The notes under the pieces: generated by a model
Database searches by the model: none
Told to the model about the DNA's origin: nothing
The model's input: the letters and a program-made list of their open reading frames with translations, nothing else
Program-made: the position numbers and the translations under genes
DNA from: Oscheius dolichura
Taxonomy: Eukaryota > Nematoda > Chromadorea > Rhabditida > Rhabditidae
DNA: 64,000 bases
NCBI GenBank assembly: GCA_932521035.1
Contig: OW051496.1
Span: 4,774,001-4,838,000, forward strand
Direction of reading: 5' to 3'
In this document: one piece after another, positions 46,280 through 58,296 of the stretch
How positions within the stretch are numbered: position 1 is the first letter of the stretch
How the letters are laid out: each line of letters starts with the position of its first letter

Positions 46280-47200
46280 GTCCGCAAAGAAAAAATTAGA
46301 TTTCACGGCAGAATGCCGATCGTGGGGTCATTCAATAGATCTTTTTGTAACTTACACTCTGGTTGTTAGAGTGAAGAAATTGGACCATTCAGTGGCGAGA
46401 AATCCGCGTTTTAGTGGAGCTTTTCAGGGGTCGCCTTTAGTATTGAAACTGTGGGCACGGACGTAACGATCTACCGACCAGAGTTCGATCCCCGCCGGTG
46501 TCGAAAATTTTTGCTTTTTTTTAGATTTTTGCATCAAAATGATCGCTAGAATGTGCCGAAACGAATGCACTAAAAATTAGAAAATTTGAACATCACAATT
46601 TTGAGAAAAATGCATATAAAGCAAAATAATTTGCTGTGGTGCGCGGGGTTACGTCCTCAAATTTTGTGAGTTTTGCTGAAATTTCGATACAAATATACAT
46701 GTATCTTTTTTCGGCGCATACAGATTTTACTGATTTTTGCTGTATAAATTGCTAATAACATGTATTAATAGTTGCAACAATAAAATCAAGTGACACGGCT
46801 TTATGAAAAACAGAATTGTCAAAACTGCGAGTAGTCAAAAATCGCGTTATTTTGTAAATTCATTTGCTTTCCTAAATTGAGATCTTTTAGAATATTTTTT
46901 GTTACTGCCTATACAAAACGAGCTAAATTTTTTTATCATATAGGTATTTACTCACAAAACGTAAATAAAGTATAATATAATTGCTCTCGGAAATTAGCTC
47001 CTTATATGCGTTGTATAAATTTTCAGCTCATACGAACTTTTCTATTATTTTCCTGTGGTTAATGCATACATCAACAGCAACTAAAACACAAAAATTAACC
47101 ATCCAGTTTTATATGGCAAACACACTCCATAGCTAAAAGGCATTGATGCCATTCGATTCTACGTCGAAAATTAGCTACTGGGTGTAATGTTTAGAGCCAG
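46280..47200. other. AT-rich island
   Basis: About 0.9 kb is markedly richer in A and T than the rest of the window, with many AAATTT and TTTTT runs and no coding potential. Its left edge carries the tRNA-like sequence. It looks like inserted or non-coding structural DNA, though no terminal repeats were found. Confidence 0.5.
46425..46500 (+). repeat. tRNA-like / SINE-like sequence
   Basis: A B-box-like GAGTTCGATCCCC lies at 46482-46494, with upstream sequence resembling a degraded tRNA body and a T-rich tract (TTTTTGCTTTTTTTT) about 20 bases downstream that could end a Pol III transcript. The A-box is weak and the stems do not pair properly. It is therefore a probable SINE fragment or pseudo-tRNA at the edge of an AT-rich island. 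Confidence 0.35.
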
Positions 47201-50200
47201 AAACCTATTTCCTAAGCCGCACTGAAGCCTTTTACCTTGCTGACCCCGCATGACCAAATTTTTAGAACAAAAAGTGTTACCCGCGTTTGGCGCGCGTTTG
47301 CGATCCCTATCATCGGAGCCAAAAACACACGTGAAAATATATAAAGGCGTTGACAGTTTGTTTGCAAAACTCATATACAGGTTGTGGGTCCGCATTTTCA
47401 GACTGCGGGCTTGGGCCCGGCCCGATTTCTCTGGCTACCCTGTTGGGCCCTGGCCTCTGTTCATGTATGTCTGTACTCGACCGTGGCCAATAAGTTACTG
47501 TAGAAATTTTTTTGAGAACTTTTATAATGTCAACTCTGTATTTTGTCCAGCTCGGTGGTCCCCTCAAAATTGCGCTCCCTCGTACGGTTCCTGGAACGTT
47601 CCGACACTTCCATCCATCACATCAGGTACAACGGATATTGTGTCCAGAAGGGCATCACGTCATATTTAATTATCTCATTTGTATCCAATCTCTGTTTTGG
47701 GGGACACACTTTGGCACACGATCTTGGATGCACAGTTCTCTGAGGTGCACCTCTATTTTGGGAGGAGATATTGTTAGAAACCGACTAGTGGCTCTTCTTT
47801 GTCGTAAGACGTACCCTCATAATATTTGCAAGGGGGAATTGATCTTTAGGGTTTTTAACCTGGCCCCGACGCTTGGATGGCCGTCGCCGTCGTTTTCTAG
47901 ACATCAACCCGGTCGGACGACTTCTTCCCCGGGGAAATCGCCCTTCATCAAACAAAAGTCTGCAAAGGGCGACAAGATATTCACTGCTAATCCTCGTAAT
48001 TACCCGTCAACCATCATCAGATCACGTCATCTCGGGGCGGAAATGAGTTTAAGTCCGTTGTCAACAGGAGGACGAGGCGTAGGCGACTGCAGACGGTAGC
48101 CGACGGAGTACGAGCCGTGTGTCTTGATACCAAAATCCGATAATGATCTCGGGCACGGGATCTATTTAGCCGGGATGAACCCGATAAGAGGAGATGGCAC
48201 GGGGATTTCTAATAAGATTCCCGATCATGGCTACCTGTGCTTATATGACGGGACTCGGCTGATCCCCCGGCGGGTCGGGATGCTCCAGGGTCTAGTCCGG
48301 GGGATCTACTCTATTTTAGAGCCGTTATTTGTCTATAGAGACACACGTAGCCGGGATTATAAATGATATAAGAATAGAAGTAAAAGAAAGGGCCTCATAT
48401 CTGTTTCTGCCACTCTGCCCGATGAGATCTTGTTTGGCTACTGCGCGGGTGTGAATAGATGAGCATCTGTGATCGGAAGAGTAACCGGATACCGTATCCC
48501 CTATTCAGATGACACCTTGGTCTCGTAATTCCCCGTATCGTCGACGTCTGAGCCGTGACGTCCTCCAACAAACAAGTCCTCCCTTTCTAGAAGAGTCCGC
48601 TGATCCTGAACCTTCTTCGAACTCGGCGATCCCTTCCCGTTCATTTGGCTCCCTTTCACGTTGCCCATCAAAGCATGAATTTGCGTATTTGTTGCGTTGA
48701 ACACAACACGAAACATTTTCCCCTGGTGTCGAGGTATTTTTGAGGCGGCAGGTAGGAGACAGAGGCTGATTACTACGGGAATACGGGAGAGAGAACGACG
48801 GTCGAACCCCCTGAACGGAAATGTCAACAGGTGTCCGTGGGCGACGCGAAAATTGGACAATTTCGAGAGAAAATGTTGCCGACTACGGAAAAATGGTGAC
48901 AACGGCAGAGATCTAATCTGCTCGGAACAATTACTACCTACGTGAAAAATTAAGGGGAATTTCCGTCGTCTGGTCCTGTGAAAGACACCCGCGGTTGTGT
49001 TTTTATCGGGTATAATTCGATGATCGGGGATAGGTCCCCTTTCGTTTCCTTCGTTTCCTTCGTTTTCTTGGCCTACCAGGAACACTAACACCCCGGGAAC
49101 TCGATATCAGAGAAGTTATCGGAACTGCTGACTCGGCAACCCGGCTAGAATACCCGGCTTATCGGGGATTACTCGGATTTCAGGAAACTGTGCTGACCGA
49201 GGAAGGGAACACGTGACCCCCTACGGTCTGTATCTTCTGGCCCACGCCGTATCAAATGTCTTTTTCTGCCGAACGCATGAATTATTCCGATAGCGTAGTA
49301 TTTTCTTTGAATCCTCTCGACACAGCGGAAAAAGTGATGTGTTCCCCAATATCAAACGCTTGGCTACACTTCACGTTCCAGATGAACGTAGCATGGAGGA
49401 GAAGGAGGAAATGGCCAGGGGACGGCCGTCTTTGTCTTTGTGGAGGCGAGATTTCTGGTCAGGGGAAAAGTGGGAAGAGACCAAGACCTTTCCCTTCCTG
49501 TTCCGACGAATTCGACTTCTTTTTTTCGGCTGGCAGGTGTTCTTTATGACGAACAAAACGCAAACTACAGTACCCCTCCAGTCAGTTTCCCAGTTGACTT
49601 CCTTCCGCCTGGCTCATCCGCTGATTTGAAGTGATCCTGACATGTTGACGCGATTTTTGAGAGGAATAACATTTTATGAAGTAGGTCATTAAGGGTTGAA
49701 AAGGTCGACGACGTGTGGCAGAGGGAACGAACAAGTAAACAGAGCCGAGATCTCTATCCTCCGGTGTTTCGTACTCCTCTCCCAGAAGAGCACTTCTCAC
49801 GGCGGATTACGGTAGAATCTCCCAAGACTACATGAGAAAGGCGGAGTGGTTCTGGGACGAGGGGCAGCGTGATCTCCCCCCTTCCCAGGAACTTTAGAAA
49901 TCACGGGAGGATGGGAAGACACAGAGGTCACGCCGTAGTAGTCATTCGCTGCACCCGGCACCCACGGCGACGACAAAAACGGACAAATAACCGACTTCCG
50001 AGGTGATGAAATCTATGAGAGGACTCCAAGTAAGGACTACTGTTCCATTTGTGTTTACGGGAAGTCGAGAATACCTGCCAGAATTGCACCTGCCCCACCC
50101 AGAACCGGACACGGGAATAATCAACAATATTTATTAAAACTTAGAAAAAAAATTATAAATAAACAACAGAGGGAGAAAATAAAACAAAACTCCGTATCGG

Positions 50201-50339
50201 GTTGCCCTGTATGACACACTAAACTAAATTTCATCAGAGACGCTAGGAGAGGTTAGAAGGAGGAAGAGAGATCGGAGGGGGCATGAGGAGGAGGGATGGG
50301 GGCAGAGAGATCACAGCTTAGGGAGTCGGGGCCTGTCCG

Positions 50340-51061
50340 TTAGAAGTCAAAGAAGAGCTCTTCCTTGGTGATCTTGGGGTCCTTGGCCAGGTCGATGAGA
50401 CGGACGAACTCGCGGTTACAGAGGGGGCTGGTACAGCAACAGAAGAAGGGGCCAAATTCGGACTCGGCAATGCAACGGTTGTGGGGGCAGGTTTTGTTGA
50501 TGACATCCTCCTGCAAACAGAGCCATTTATTTTATTCTACCATATTTATATCCCCCTCCACCCGTTTTAATAGAAGAATCTTACAAATTGGTGGATCCAA
50601 CAGCCCTGCTTGAGGGGCTCACCGTCGGCGTCGAAGACGCCCATGCAGGCCAGTCCGAGGGCCTTGACTCCCATGGAGTGCTCGTTGCGAGCCTGGCACT
50701 TGGTGGTTCCGGGTTCGATCTCATCCTCCTCCATGTCCTTGTGCAGGCACATGAGGTATTCCTCACCGGACTCGTCGCGGTGATAGCTGAAGCCGGCTAT
50801 TTAAAATCGAAAGAGAGAGACCAATTTGTCTGTGATCAGTTGCGTCAACCAACGAAAGTTGCGGCGGCCGATAAACGGATCAGACATTGCGATAAGCTTT
50901 GACTTTTCTTTGAGTGAAAACGCGGCCAGATCAAACCCCAAAAAAACTCACTGTCGAAGGCCCTTGTGGGCGTGGTGGTGGTGGGGGTCCTTGAGGTTGC
51001 GGGAGTCAGAATAGGCCACAAACAAGACGGTACAAATGAGGGCTCCTACGATGCCGTTCAT
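50340..51061 (-). CDS. secreted three-finger (Ly6/activin-receptor-like) protein
   Basis: Three exons (51061-50952, 50786-50585, 50510-50340) join in phase to a secreted protein of about 160 residues. The N-terminus is a signal peptide (MNGIVGALICTVLFVAYSDS) followed by a His-rich run (DPHHHHAHKG). The cysteine-rich domain has at least ten cysteines: YLMCLHKDM, TTKCQARN, LGLACMGVF, KQGCWIHQF, NKTCPHNRC and the closing FFCCCTSPLCN. The CC-x4-CN ending is typical of three-finger folds such as the extracellular domain of TGF-beta family receptors and Ly6 proteins. There is no C-terminal membrane or GPI signal; it ends KDPKITKEELFFDF. It could be a soluble ligand trap or matrix protein, but this is inference. 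Confidence 0.72.
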
Positions 51062-54000
51062 CTTGACAGCTGGAAAAGACCCGGTAAGTTGTGGTCCCAG
51101 AGAGGCGAAGAAAAATAAGTAAACAAGCAAAAAAGTGGCGGGAGGAATTTTAAATTAATGTGGTTTCTGTTGCCTTTAATAATTCACGAGGCTATATTGT
51201 ATTACGCCGCGTTCAGTGGGGAAGTTCTACGTTCAAACGCAACAAACATCCCGGGAGATCTAGAGACTAAAGGCTTACTGTTTTAGAAGGCATCCGCGAA
51301 GGCTACTAAAAGAGAGCGACTGTTAAGGCCCCCGCTCAGGGAGGACGAACTGAAGCGCGGCTAAAGAAAGGCACCCTCCCAGCCGGCGATCCTCCCAGCC
51401 TACAGTAGCAGGCAGAAGAGGATGACCAACTGGCAGAGCTCCTCCCTCCCCGAGGTGTGTTCCTCTCGAGGAGAGAAGAAGTTCAGAGAGCCAGTCCCCG
51501 AAGAGGGCAGACATCAGTCTGTCCAGCTTGAGGGCGTGGTTAATATAACCTTGTCTTCCGAGGGGCGGGGCCACTGTATCCAAATCAAAGGCCCCGCCTA
51601 CTTTGATAAGGGCTCTACGGTGAGGACGTTATCGTCCCGAGGAGACTACAGACGAGGTATATCATGACTGTCAAAGTAGGATTACGGTAGCCGGAGATGG
51701 GCCTTGTTTAGAGAGGAAGCGAGCTAAGAAAGGACAGGAGAAGGAAGACGGAGCGCCTTGGAGATAGTCCCTCCAGAGTTCTCCCTATAATCTGGCATGG
51801 AATTCGCCGAGTCTGGAGTTGCTGAGTTGCTAAAACTGCTGATAGGAGACTCACGTGCTGTGCCAGCTAGCGGTGGCAGAAGCACGTTAAAATACTATCA
51901 GCTCTAGACAGATGGAGGGGGTGAGGGTCAACAGATGGGAGAGGAGGGAACTCGGACGGATACCGAGATTTTTTGAGGTTTAAACTACCAAGAACAACTT
52001 CCTTATGGACTGCTATGATCCGGAAGTGTTTGGAAGGAAATCCTCTCAACTTTGGTCTCTAGAACTTCGGACGTTGGAAGTTGTTCGTAGAGTTTCCCAG
52101 AGTTTCCTAAAACGGCTTCCGATGGATAAGGAAGCAGTTCTCGTGTTATCAACTAACCCAAGGTTTTTTATAGCGAACGGTCAAAATCAGCGAAAGCCGG
52201 AACCAAAAAGAGAAGTTGTTATTTTTACCGCCGTATCTTGTGTCCTGGGGCGTGTGCCCTGTGTTGTATCCCCGGAAGGTACAGTTCAAATAGGTGTCTC
52301 CTGTGCCCCCGTAAGCCTTTTGTTGTCCAAGTTCCGTCTTCCCTTCTATTCATGGCCTAATTATTTATCTCTCGCCAAAAGTACCCTCGTCCGTCTGGCC
52401 ACGTCGAAGTGTCCTGGTTATTTTCGGGCGAAGATATAGTCCGACCGTCTGGACCATCCCCCTAAGTGCTAAGGTTATTCTCTCCGGAGAACAACATGTT
52501 TTCATCGGGAGAGTGGAACAAATCCTGACTAGTCTCAGAGAACGCGGAGTGACTGACTCTCTATCAAATTGGATACCGTAATCCGCCTGGAAGAGAAAAA
52601 CAGAGGAACTTGGTGACTCGTCCTGGTGTTCGGAGTTCATCGAGATCCACGTACAGGGTACGGGTCAGCGTAGTTCAAATGGGGTTCATTAGTCGTGTCC
52701 CCTGCAAAATAAATCTGTCGCCTTTGACCCGCTTCACAAATAACGGACACCGTGATCCCCTGTCTGATCCTATCCTATCAAGATCATCTGTCTGCCGTCC
52801 CCCGGCCTCGTAAACATCATGTTCCTCTAGGGGACAGGTCCCAAAATGGTAGAAAAGGAAGCACGGCTGAGGGAACGCCAGGAAGCGGGTGTCCATTAGG
52901 TCGCCGAAAATGTTCTCTCCCCCGCTGGACTTCCTCCCGGTCGAAGAAGTTGATCTCGTCCTCCCGGCGATGCTTCAAAGTTCTCTTCACAAACCGTAAA
53001 AAATGTACGGACGGCCGGCCAGACGTAAGTAATCCGACGTCAGTCAAAAGTGAATAAACTCGTGATTATCGCCGACCGAAGAATGTCTGCTCTTCTTGGA
53101 ATATTTTCCTTCGAAGGGGGATAAGCCCCGGCCGACCGTAAGCCAACTGACTCAGCCGCGAGGACAAGCTCCTTACGGCCAGACTGTTTATGATGCGGAC
53201 TGTTCTTTCCCGAACATGACGGCCTTCACAACATTCTCCGGACGATGACGACGACCCTCTGAGCCGCCTAATCCCCGGGTCATGTGCCGTTCTGAGTTGA
53301 TCCTTGCCGCCGGATGCGTCAAGTCTGCCGGATTACCGAAAAGAGTGCTCGACGGTGTGCTCATTTTTTTCTGAACACGGCAAATGCCATTCTGTACACG
53401 GCTGAAAAAAGAACGCACGTCAAGTCGGATTTTTTCTGCCGAGTAGAGCACAGCTAGCTAGAATATTCTGACGGGCCCCGTGTGCCCTGGTGAACGGAGT
53501 TCTCGACGACGAGTTGGGATTACGGTAGAGGGCAGATAAGGGGACGGTAGTTGTTTACGGTCCGGGGTTTCTGAGAAGATCCGGTGTGTCACCGGAGGCC
53601 CCCACAATCCTCTCCAAAGGAGAACAACATCAAGTGCATTCTCCTGAAATCTGTCTCATCGCCGCCTGAAATCCCCGACTGATCCCTAAGTTTACAGTGA
53701 CTTTCAATAACGGAGGCCGTCAGAAAGGGATCAACCGATCTTCCCAGTGTTCGGATTGTAAACATCAGGACCACCGGCCAATCTGCACGGAAAAAACTTT
53801 GATCTTCCCACGACATGGTGGTCCGAGGGAAATTGCTCCCCCGTGTTCCCATGACTTCCGTTCCCGGTAAAAGAAGCCTCTGCAGATTTTATGAAAATTC
53901 GTATTTTTAATCCTCTCCACCCGGCTCAGACATGCAGACATTTTCTGAGGTGACGCCGGCTGTGAAAATAGAAAAAAAATGGGATTAGAGTAGTCGCGTG

Positions 54001-57000
54001 AAACTTAATCCAATTAGACGGTAGTGGCCGGCCGGGAGGCCAAAAGATGAACCCCGGCTAGCTGTACAGGACGACTTTGGTACACCTGCACTGGGGCAGA
54101 CGGAATGGTCTGGCTGGCCGACAGTTCCCAGAGGGGGACTCCCTTTGTCTCCGGTATCTCCCGAGCTGTCCTGGCTAGCCCCGGTGGACCCGGCCCGGGC
54201 CGTACGTGGACCTGGCCCAGTTCCCAGAAGGTCTTCCACCCACAGCTCTTTATATGGCTGATAGTCGTTCTCTATGACTGGTGACTGGAGTCGATTACTC
54301 CATGGGAAATTGTCCGCTATTTCGGGGGCTAATTCAATCTCGCGTACAATCCAAATTAGCCAGGAGCTAAATACGACAGATCTAAGTTTAGCCACTCCAA
54401 GTTGAGACAAAGTTCTCGGCTACAAAGTGTCCTCGAGCCGATAAGCAACTTTTAAGGCTCCGCGCATTTCACCGCTATGTTTCGCGCCAGATAACTCCTG
54501 TCGAGGACAGAATAAAAGGCGACTCCGGCAGCCATCGAGCAGATGCTGATCTTCGGCTCTGCCATCCCTACTCGTCTTTTAATACTGCGTTCCCTACTAC
54601 CGTATTCCATTATTCCACTTTTTATTGGAAAACGCCGCTGCAAACGCGCGCATGAAGAAGTAGCGGCATACGGTAACTATGCCTTGGCACCCGGCCAAAA
54701 AATGACCGGGCTTATCTAATGGCGACCGTACTTTGCCAGAAGTTCGACTCGAACTATTTGATATGCGTCTTTTTGGTCACTGGGATGCAACCTGTCGAGA
54801 GTCTGATAAGGCTCAATTTACACAGACAGTCGTCTGGGAGGACAGACGGCGGAAGAGGACTGGTGGAGGGACCGGCTGTTTATACGACACGTCGGGGCTA
54901 TTCTCGGACTGTTCTTTAGCCCATTAGACTTCGGATCGCCGAGTGTGGCTTCGCTCTCCGTCGTCAGCTCAGTTCCCGTAAAAGTAATCCGAATCGGAAG
55001 CCAACCGTGTGTTCAGGGGTAGATCTCATCAAAAATCTCGCCTTCCTGTTTGTTTCTAAAAAAGGAAAAAGTCCCGATATAGCCCGCGTCGGGGGGAGCC
55101 GCGCCTATCAGAATGGCCTACGGTACGGGGGGCGACCAAAGACTGAAAAGACGGTACGGGTCAGAGGGCACGTGTTCCGGCTGACGCTACTCACGCCGTG
55201 AAAGGATGCTAAGAAGGAGAGTCGTCGGTCCTCGGATCTAGACTCCATCCTCCCTCGTCCCCCAGGGGAACAGTTCATAAACGACGTTCTCCGCGCCGAA
55301 CTTCGGCCAGAAACCCACGAAAGAAAAACCTTTGGCCGATGGCACACACTCCATAATCGGTGGCATTGGCGGCGATCACTTTAAGAAGATGTTGTTACTT
55401 TCGCGGGGGAACGCGGGAAGAGAAAACGAACGGCAGAGGAGAAACTCCTGTATTTATAAAAGAGCCATCTCGGATCGGATACAGTAAAACATGGAACACG
55501 GGAGGGCGGGAACTGTTTGGTCCGGACCGTCTCTCCTTATCACTTGACCGTGGTTATTACCAGTTAGATGTTTTTTCCGTCCTCCTATCCGAGCACACAT
55601 CAGCAAATTTTTGGCCAGAGGGTTCAAGACATCAGCGATGTTATTTCATATCGGATAAGGGCTTTCGGCCGGATTCGGTGGATTTTTTCTGTTATAAACA
55701 TGTAAGTCATCGGGCGAGGGAGTCGAGATCAAGCTCAGACTGTCCCCATCTCCATTACTAGCGCGAGTTGTCAGCCTTGAAGTCAACCACAACAACCTTG
55801 GAAGCCTTCGAGTAACTTCAGTCTCTGCTTTCGAGTTTTAGTTTTTTTCCAAGGCTGAACGCACCTTTATTTTCGAGAGGATGGCCTTGGATCACAACTA
55901 GAACGGCAGATTTATTCTTTTTCTACAAGGAGAAGATCTCAGAGGCCAAGTGGACAGTCCGAGCCATCTGTTTACAATTTGAGGAGGAGGACAGGGGACA
56001 AGGGAGGACAAGGCGTGGGGGGACAGGTACTAGTATTAATTTTACTCGAAGAAGCGTGACAACGCGTAGGTAATTGCCAAGTTCCCCCGAAATAGCCGAA
56101 AAGTAAAAAAAGGTCAAGTCTGAGTGGGTGACTCCGAATTCATTAGACTATTCTGAGGTGGCGGCCTCCTTTCATGGCCGTTTATCTCTCTCGCGGGGGA
56201 AGTCTTCTCCAACTTTTTTGCATGTTTGTGCTCGACCAGAAAGTGGTTCCTTTTATGCCCTCGATTGAGCACGGCGAGTTCAAATTCGAAGAACCCGGGA
56301 AATGGCGGCCACATTCGGCTTTGTGCTTACGAGCGTCACATCTCCGCGTAGGCGCTTCCTTTATGTCGGAGAATTAGAGCTCCAGGGAGGCTAGGAGGAA
56401 ATGGAAAAGAGAGGCAGTCGGGGAACTCTACAGGGGAGGACAGATGATTAGGGACTCGGAAATAGGGGAGAATGCGGGGCAGAGGGGAGAGGAAGTGACA
56501 TCAGAGACACCGGCCCGTCTGCATTCCCAGACTGTTTCCCATCCAAACAGTGTCCCGTGCGAGACGCGGGTCAATGTCTCTAATGCCTGTCCACCCGGAA
56601 GTGTCCCTCCCTGCCTTCCAGAAGCCTCTCCTCTCCCGTCCCGGCCCTTGCCCCTCTTTATCTCTAGTCACGTTTCGGTCTTTGCTTTCGTTTTTCTGCA
56701 AGCGAATTCCTTTTTTCATTTGGGCCGACTGAGGTCTCTTCCTGTCCTCCCACCTACGACAGAAGACGTCAGTCCGTACGGAGGAGATCAACTCGGGGAC
56801 GAGGGGAAATTACACCTGCCACCTCCTCGACGTAGTCTCCCCCGTTATTAAGAAACGAAAAAATTACAAGATAAGGGATCAGAATAAATAGGAGGATTGG
56901 TCAGTTCCAGAGTAGTTAAAATTGGAGATAAGGAGAGACCAAAACAAAGCAATAAATGGAGTAGAGAACAGATAGACGAAGCCGGCTGACGCAGTCGACA

Positions 57001-57496
57001 GGAAACAGGAAGGCTAGCTGCCGTTTTATAGGCTGTTTACGGGGTTCAGGTGACTGGGAGCTGTGCTTCTCTGTCACGCACCGTCTGGCCCTGATTAGAA
57101 TAAGTTCAGCTGCTCCTCTTACGCAAAAGTTCCGATCTTTCCGGGACAAACACATTTCGGGTGGGGGTCTAGACGACTTTTGCAGAATTTCTTGCAACAT
57201 TTGCAGGTGCAGAGTGACGTCAGCCGGCCGGCCCTGTCATGGGGTCATCTCTCGATATTCGTGGCTATTTCCGTCCGCCGTCTACCTCACTGTTGTACTT
57301 TCCGTCCGGCCGGAGAATATCTCTTCACCTTGCCTGATTTGTGGATTGTTTTGTCTCTCGTTGACGTAACGAGGATTTCATTCCACTCCGGCGGCTTTCC
57401 AAGACATTTTCCTCAAAAAAAATCAAACTTCTCGTCCCGGGGATTGAATGAGTTAAAAATGTACATTTTATACGTAGCCACACAAGCGGCCAAAGC
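51062..57496. other. 6.4-kb gene-poor tract
   Basis: No gene is supported here. Several frames of 90-140 codons exist on both strands but lack domains, signal peptides or coherent splice partners. Seven copies of the TACCGTA/TACGGTA motif occur between 51683 and 55125, four of them next to ATCC or GGAT. Short GC-rich palindromic pieces such as GGGGATAAGCCCC (around 53115) are scattered. The promoter of the three-finger gene should lie just right of 51061. Confidence 0.5.
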
Positions 57497-57894
57497 TCAA
57501 TCGTAGATGAGTTGGAAATCGGGCTCGGGGACCTTCTCCTGCCGGGAGAGACAGTAGTCGAGGATGTCCTCCTCCGAACAGGGATTACGGCAGCAGGCGG
57601 CCACCAGGGTCGAGAAAGCACCAGAGAACGGCTTGCCATCCTCCAAACTGGATACACTGAAAGACACTTTTTGAAATTGGAAGCGGGGGTGAGACTGTGA
57701 TTGGTTAGGGGACGAGGGGAATGGGGCTGTAGTGCGATGAGAGGGGAAGCAGACAAATCAAATTGTGTCGCGGCCCACCTGGAGCATATCTCGATGACCT
57801 TCTGCGACAGGCGCGAGCCACACATCCGCCTCTGGCGGGAGAGGCCGTGGACGAGGGAGACGACCACGAGCAACAGGAGGAGAAGGTTCTTCAT
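57497..57894 (-). CDS. insulin-like peptide precursor 2
   Basis: Two exons (57894-57779, 57656-57497) join in phase to a 91-residue precursor. The signal peptide is MKNLLLLLLVVVSLVHGLS. After SRQRR, a likely processing site, comes the B-chain-like MCGSRLSQKVIEIC. The A-chain block CCRNPCSEEDILDYC fits the insulin signature C-C-x3-C-x4-I-x3-C. The total is six cysteines after the signal. Between the chains lies SSVSSLEDGKPFSGAFSTLV with no dibasic pair. A 16-residue tail (LSRQEKVPEPDFQLIY, then D) extends beyond the last cysteine, unlike the first insulin gene. The two precursors share little outside the cysteines. It is 403 bp from the first nuclear receptor's stop codon, on the same strand. 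Confidence 0.88.
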
Positions 57895-58296
57895 CTCTCT
57901 CTGAAACGAGAGGCCTTGGCACTTGCCGCGATTGGGGCCAGAAAAACAAGAAAGGCCAAATGAAACCTGACAATACGCGTTATCTGGCAGCAACTACTGG
58001 TGAACCGTCAGTTCAGCACGATTCTTTCTTATCGCGAAAATAACGGCGAGATGAATGTGTTGTCGGTGGCCGGCAGAGAGAATGCCCGGCTAATTGGAAC
58101 GGTATCTCTGGAGGATGACGGAGTTCAGCCCCTCGGTAGCCCTTTTGGTATGAATCGGCCCAATTAGGGAGGACGTCTGGGGAGAACACAAAAAGAGTCT
58201 ATGATGACAGAATCCATCCTTTTATTCTATTCAGGTCATGCTAGTTGCGACACTCAAAACAACCTCAGAAAGAACAACGGCCCGTCACCGGACCTC
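57895..58296. other. interval between insulin-like 2 and the receptor array
   Basis: This interval of 402 bp probably contains the insulin gene's promoter and the first receptor's 3' end. No exon, repeat or RNA gene was recognised. Confidence 0.35.

Larger units (their letters stand above)
44559..50339. other. 5.8-kb gene-poor tract
   Basis: There is no exon chain I can support in 5.8 kb. The left part (44560-46280) is G-rich on the plus strand. From about 46280 to 47200 the DNA becomes clearly AT-rich, with a tRNA-like B-box at its left edge. The right part (47250-50339) has a mixed base composition. Copies of the TACCGTA/TACGGTA motif occur at 45171 and 49808. The longest frame (48501-49091, minus, 196 codons) has no recognisable domain. 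Confidence 0.5.

Noticed and set aside
47250-47669. 139-codon plus-strand open frame with basic N-terminus
   Set aside because: No transposase or other domain seen, and no splice sites; could be a repeat remnant but unsupported.
48501-49091. 196-codon minus-strand open frame
   Set aside because: No signal, domain or splice partners; part of it comes from a short TTTCCTTCG repeat. Not enough to call a gene.
53985-54410. 141-codon minus-strand open frame with Gly/Ser-rich middle
   Set aside because: No recognisable motif or upstream exon, and the composition follows local GC bias.
55360-55761. 133-codon plus-strand open frame
   Set aside because: No domain or signal peptide, and similar-length frames occur by chance in the same tract.
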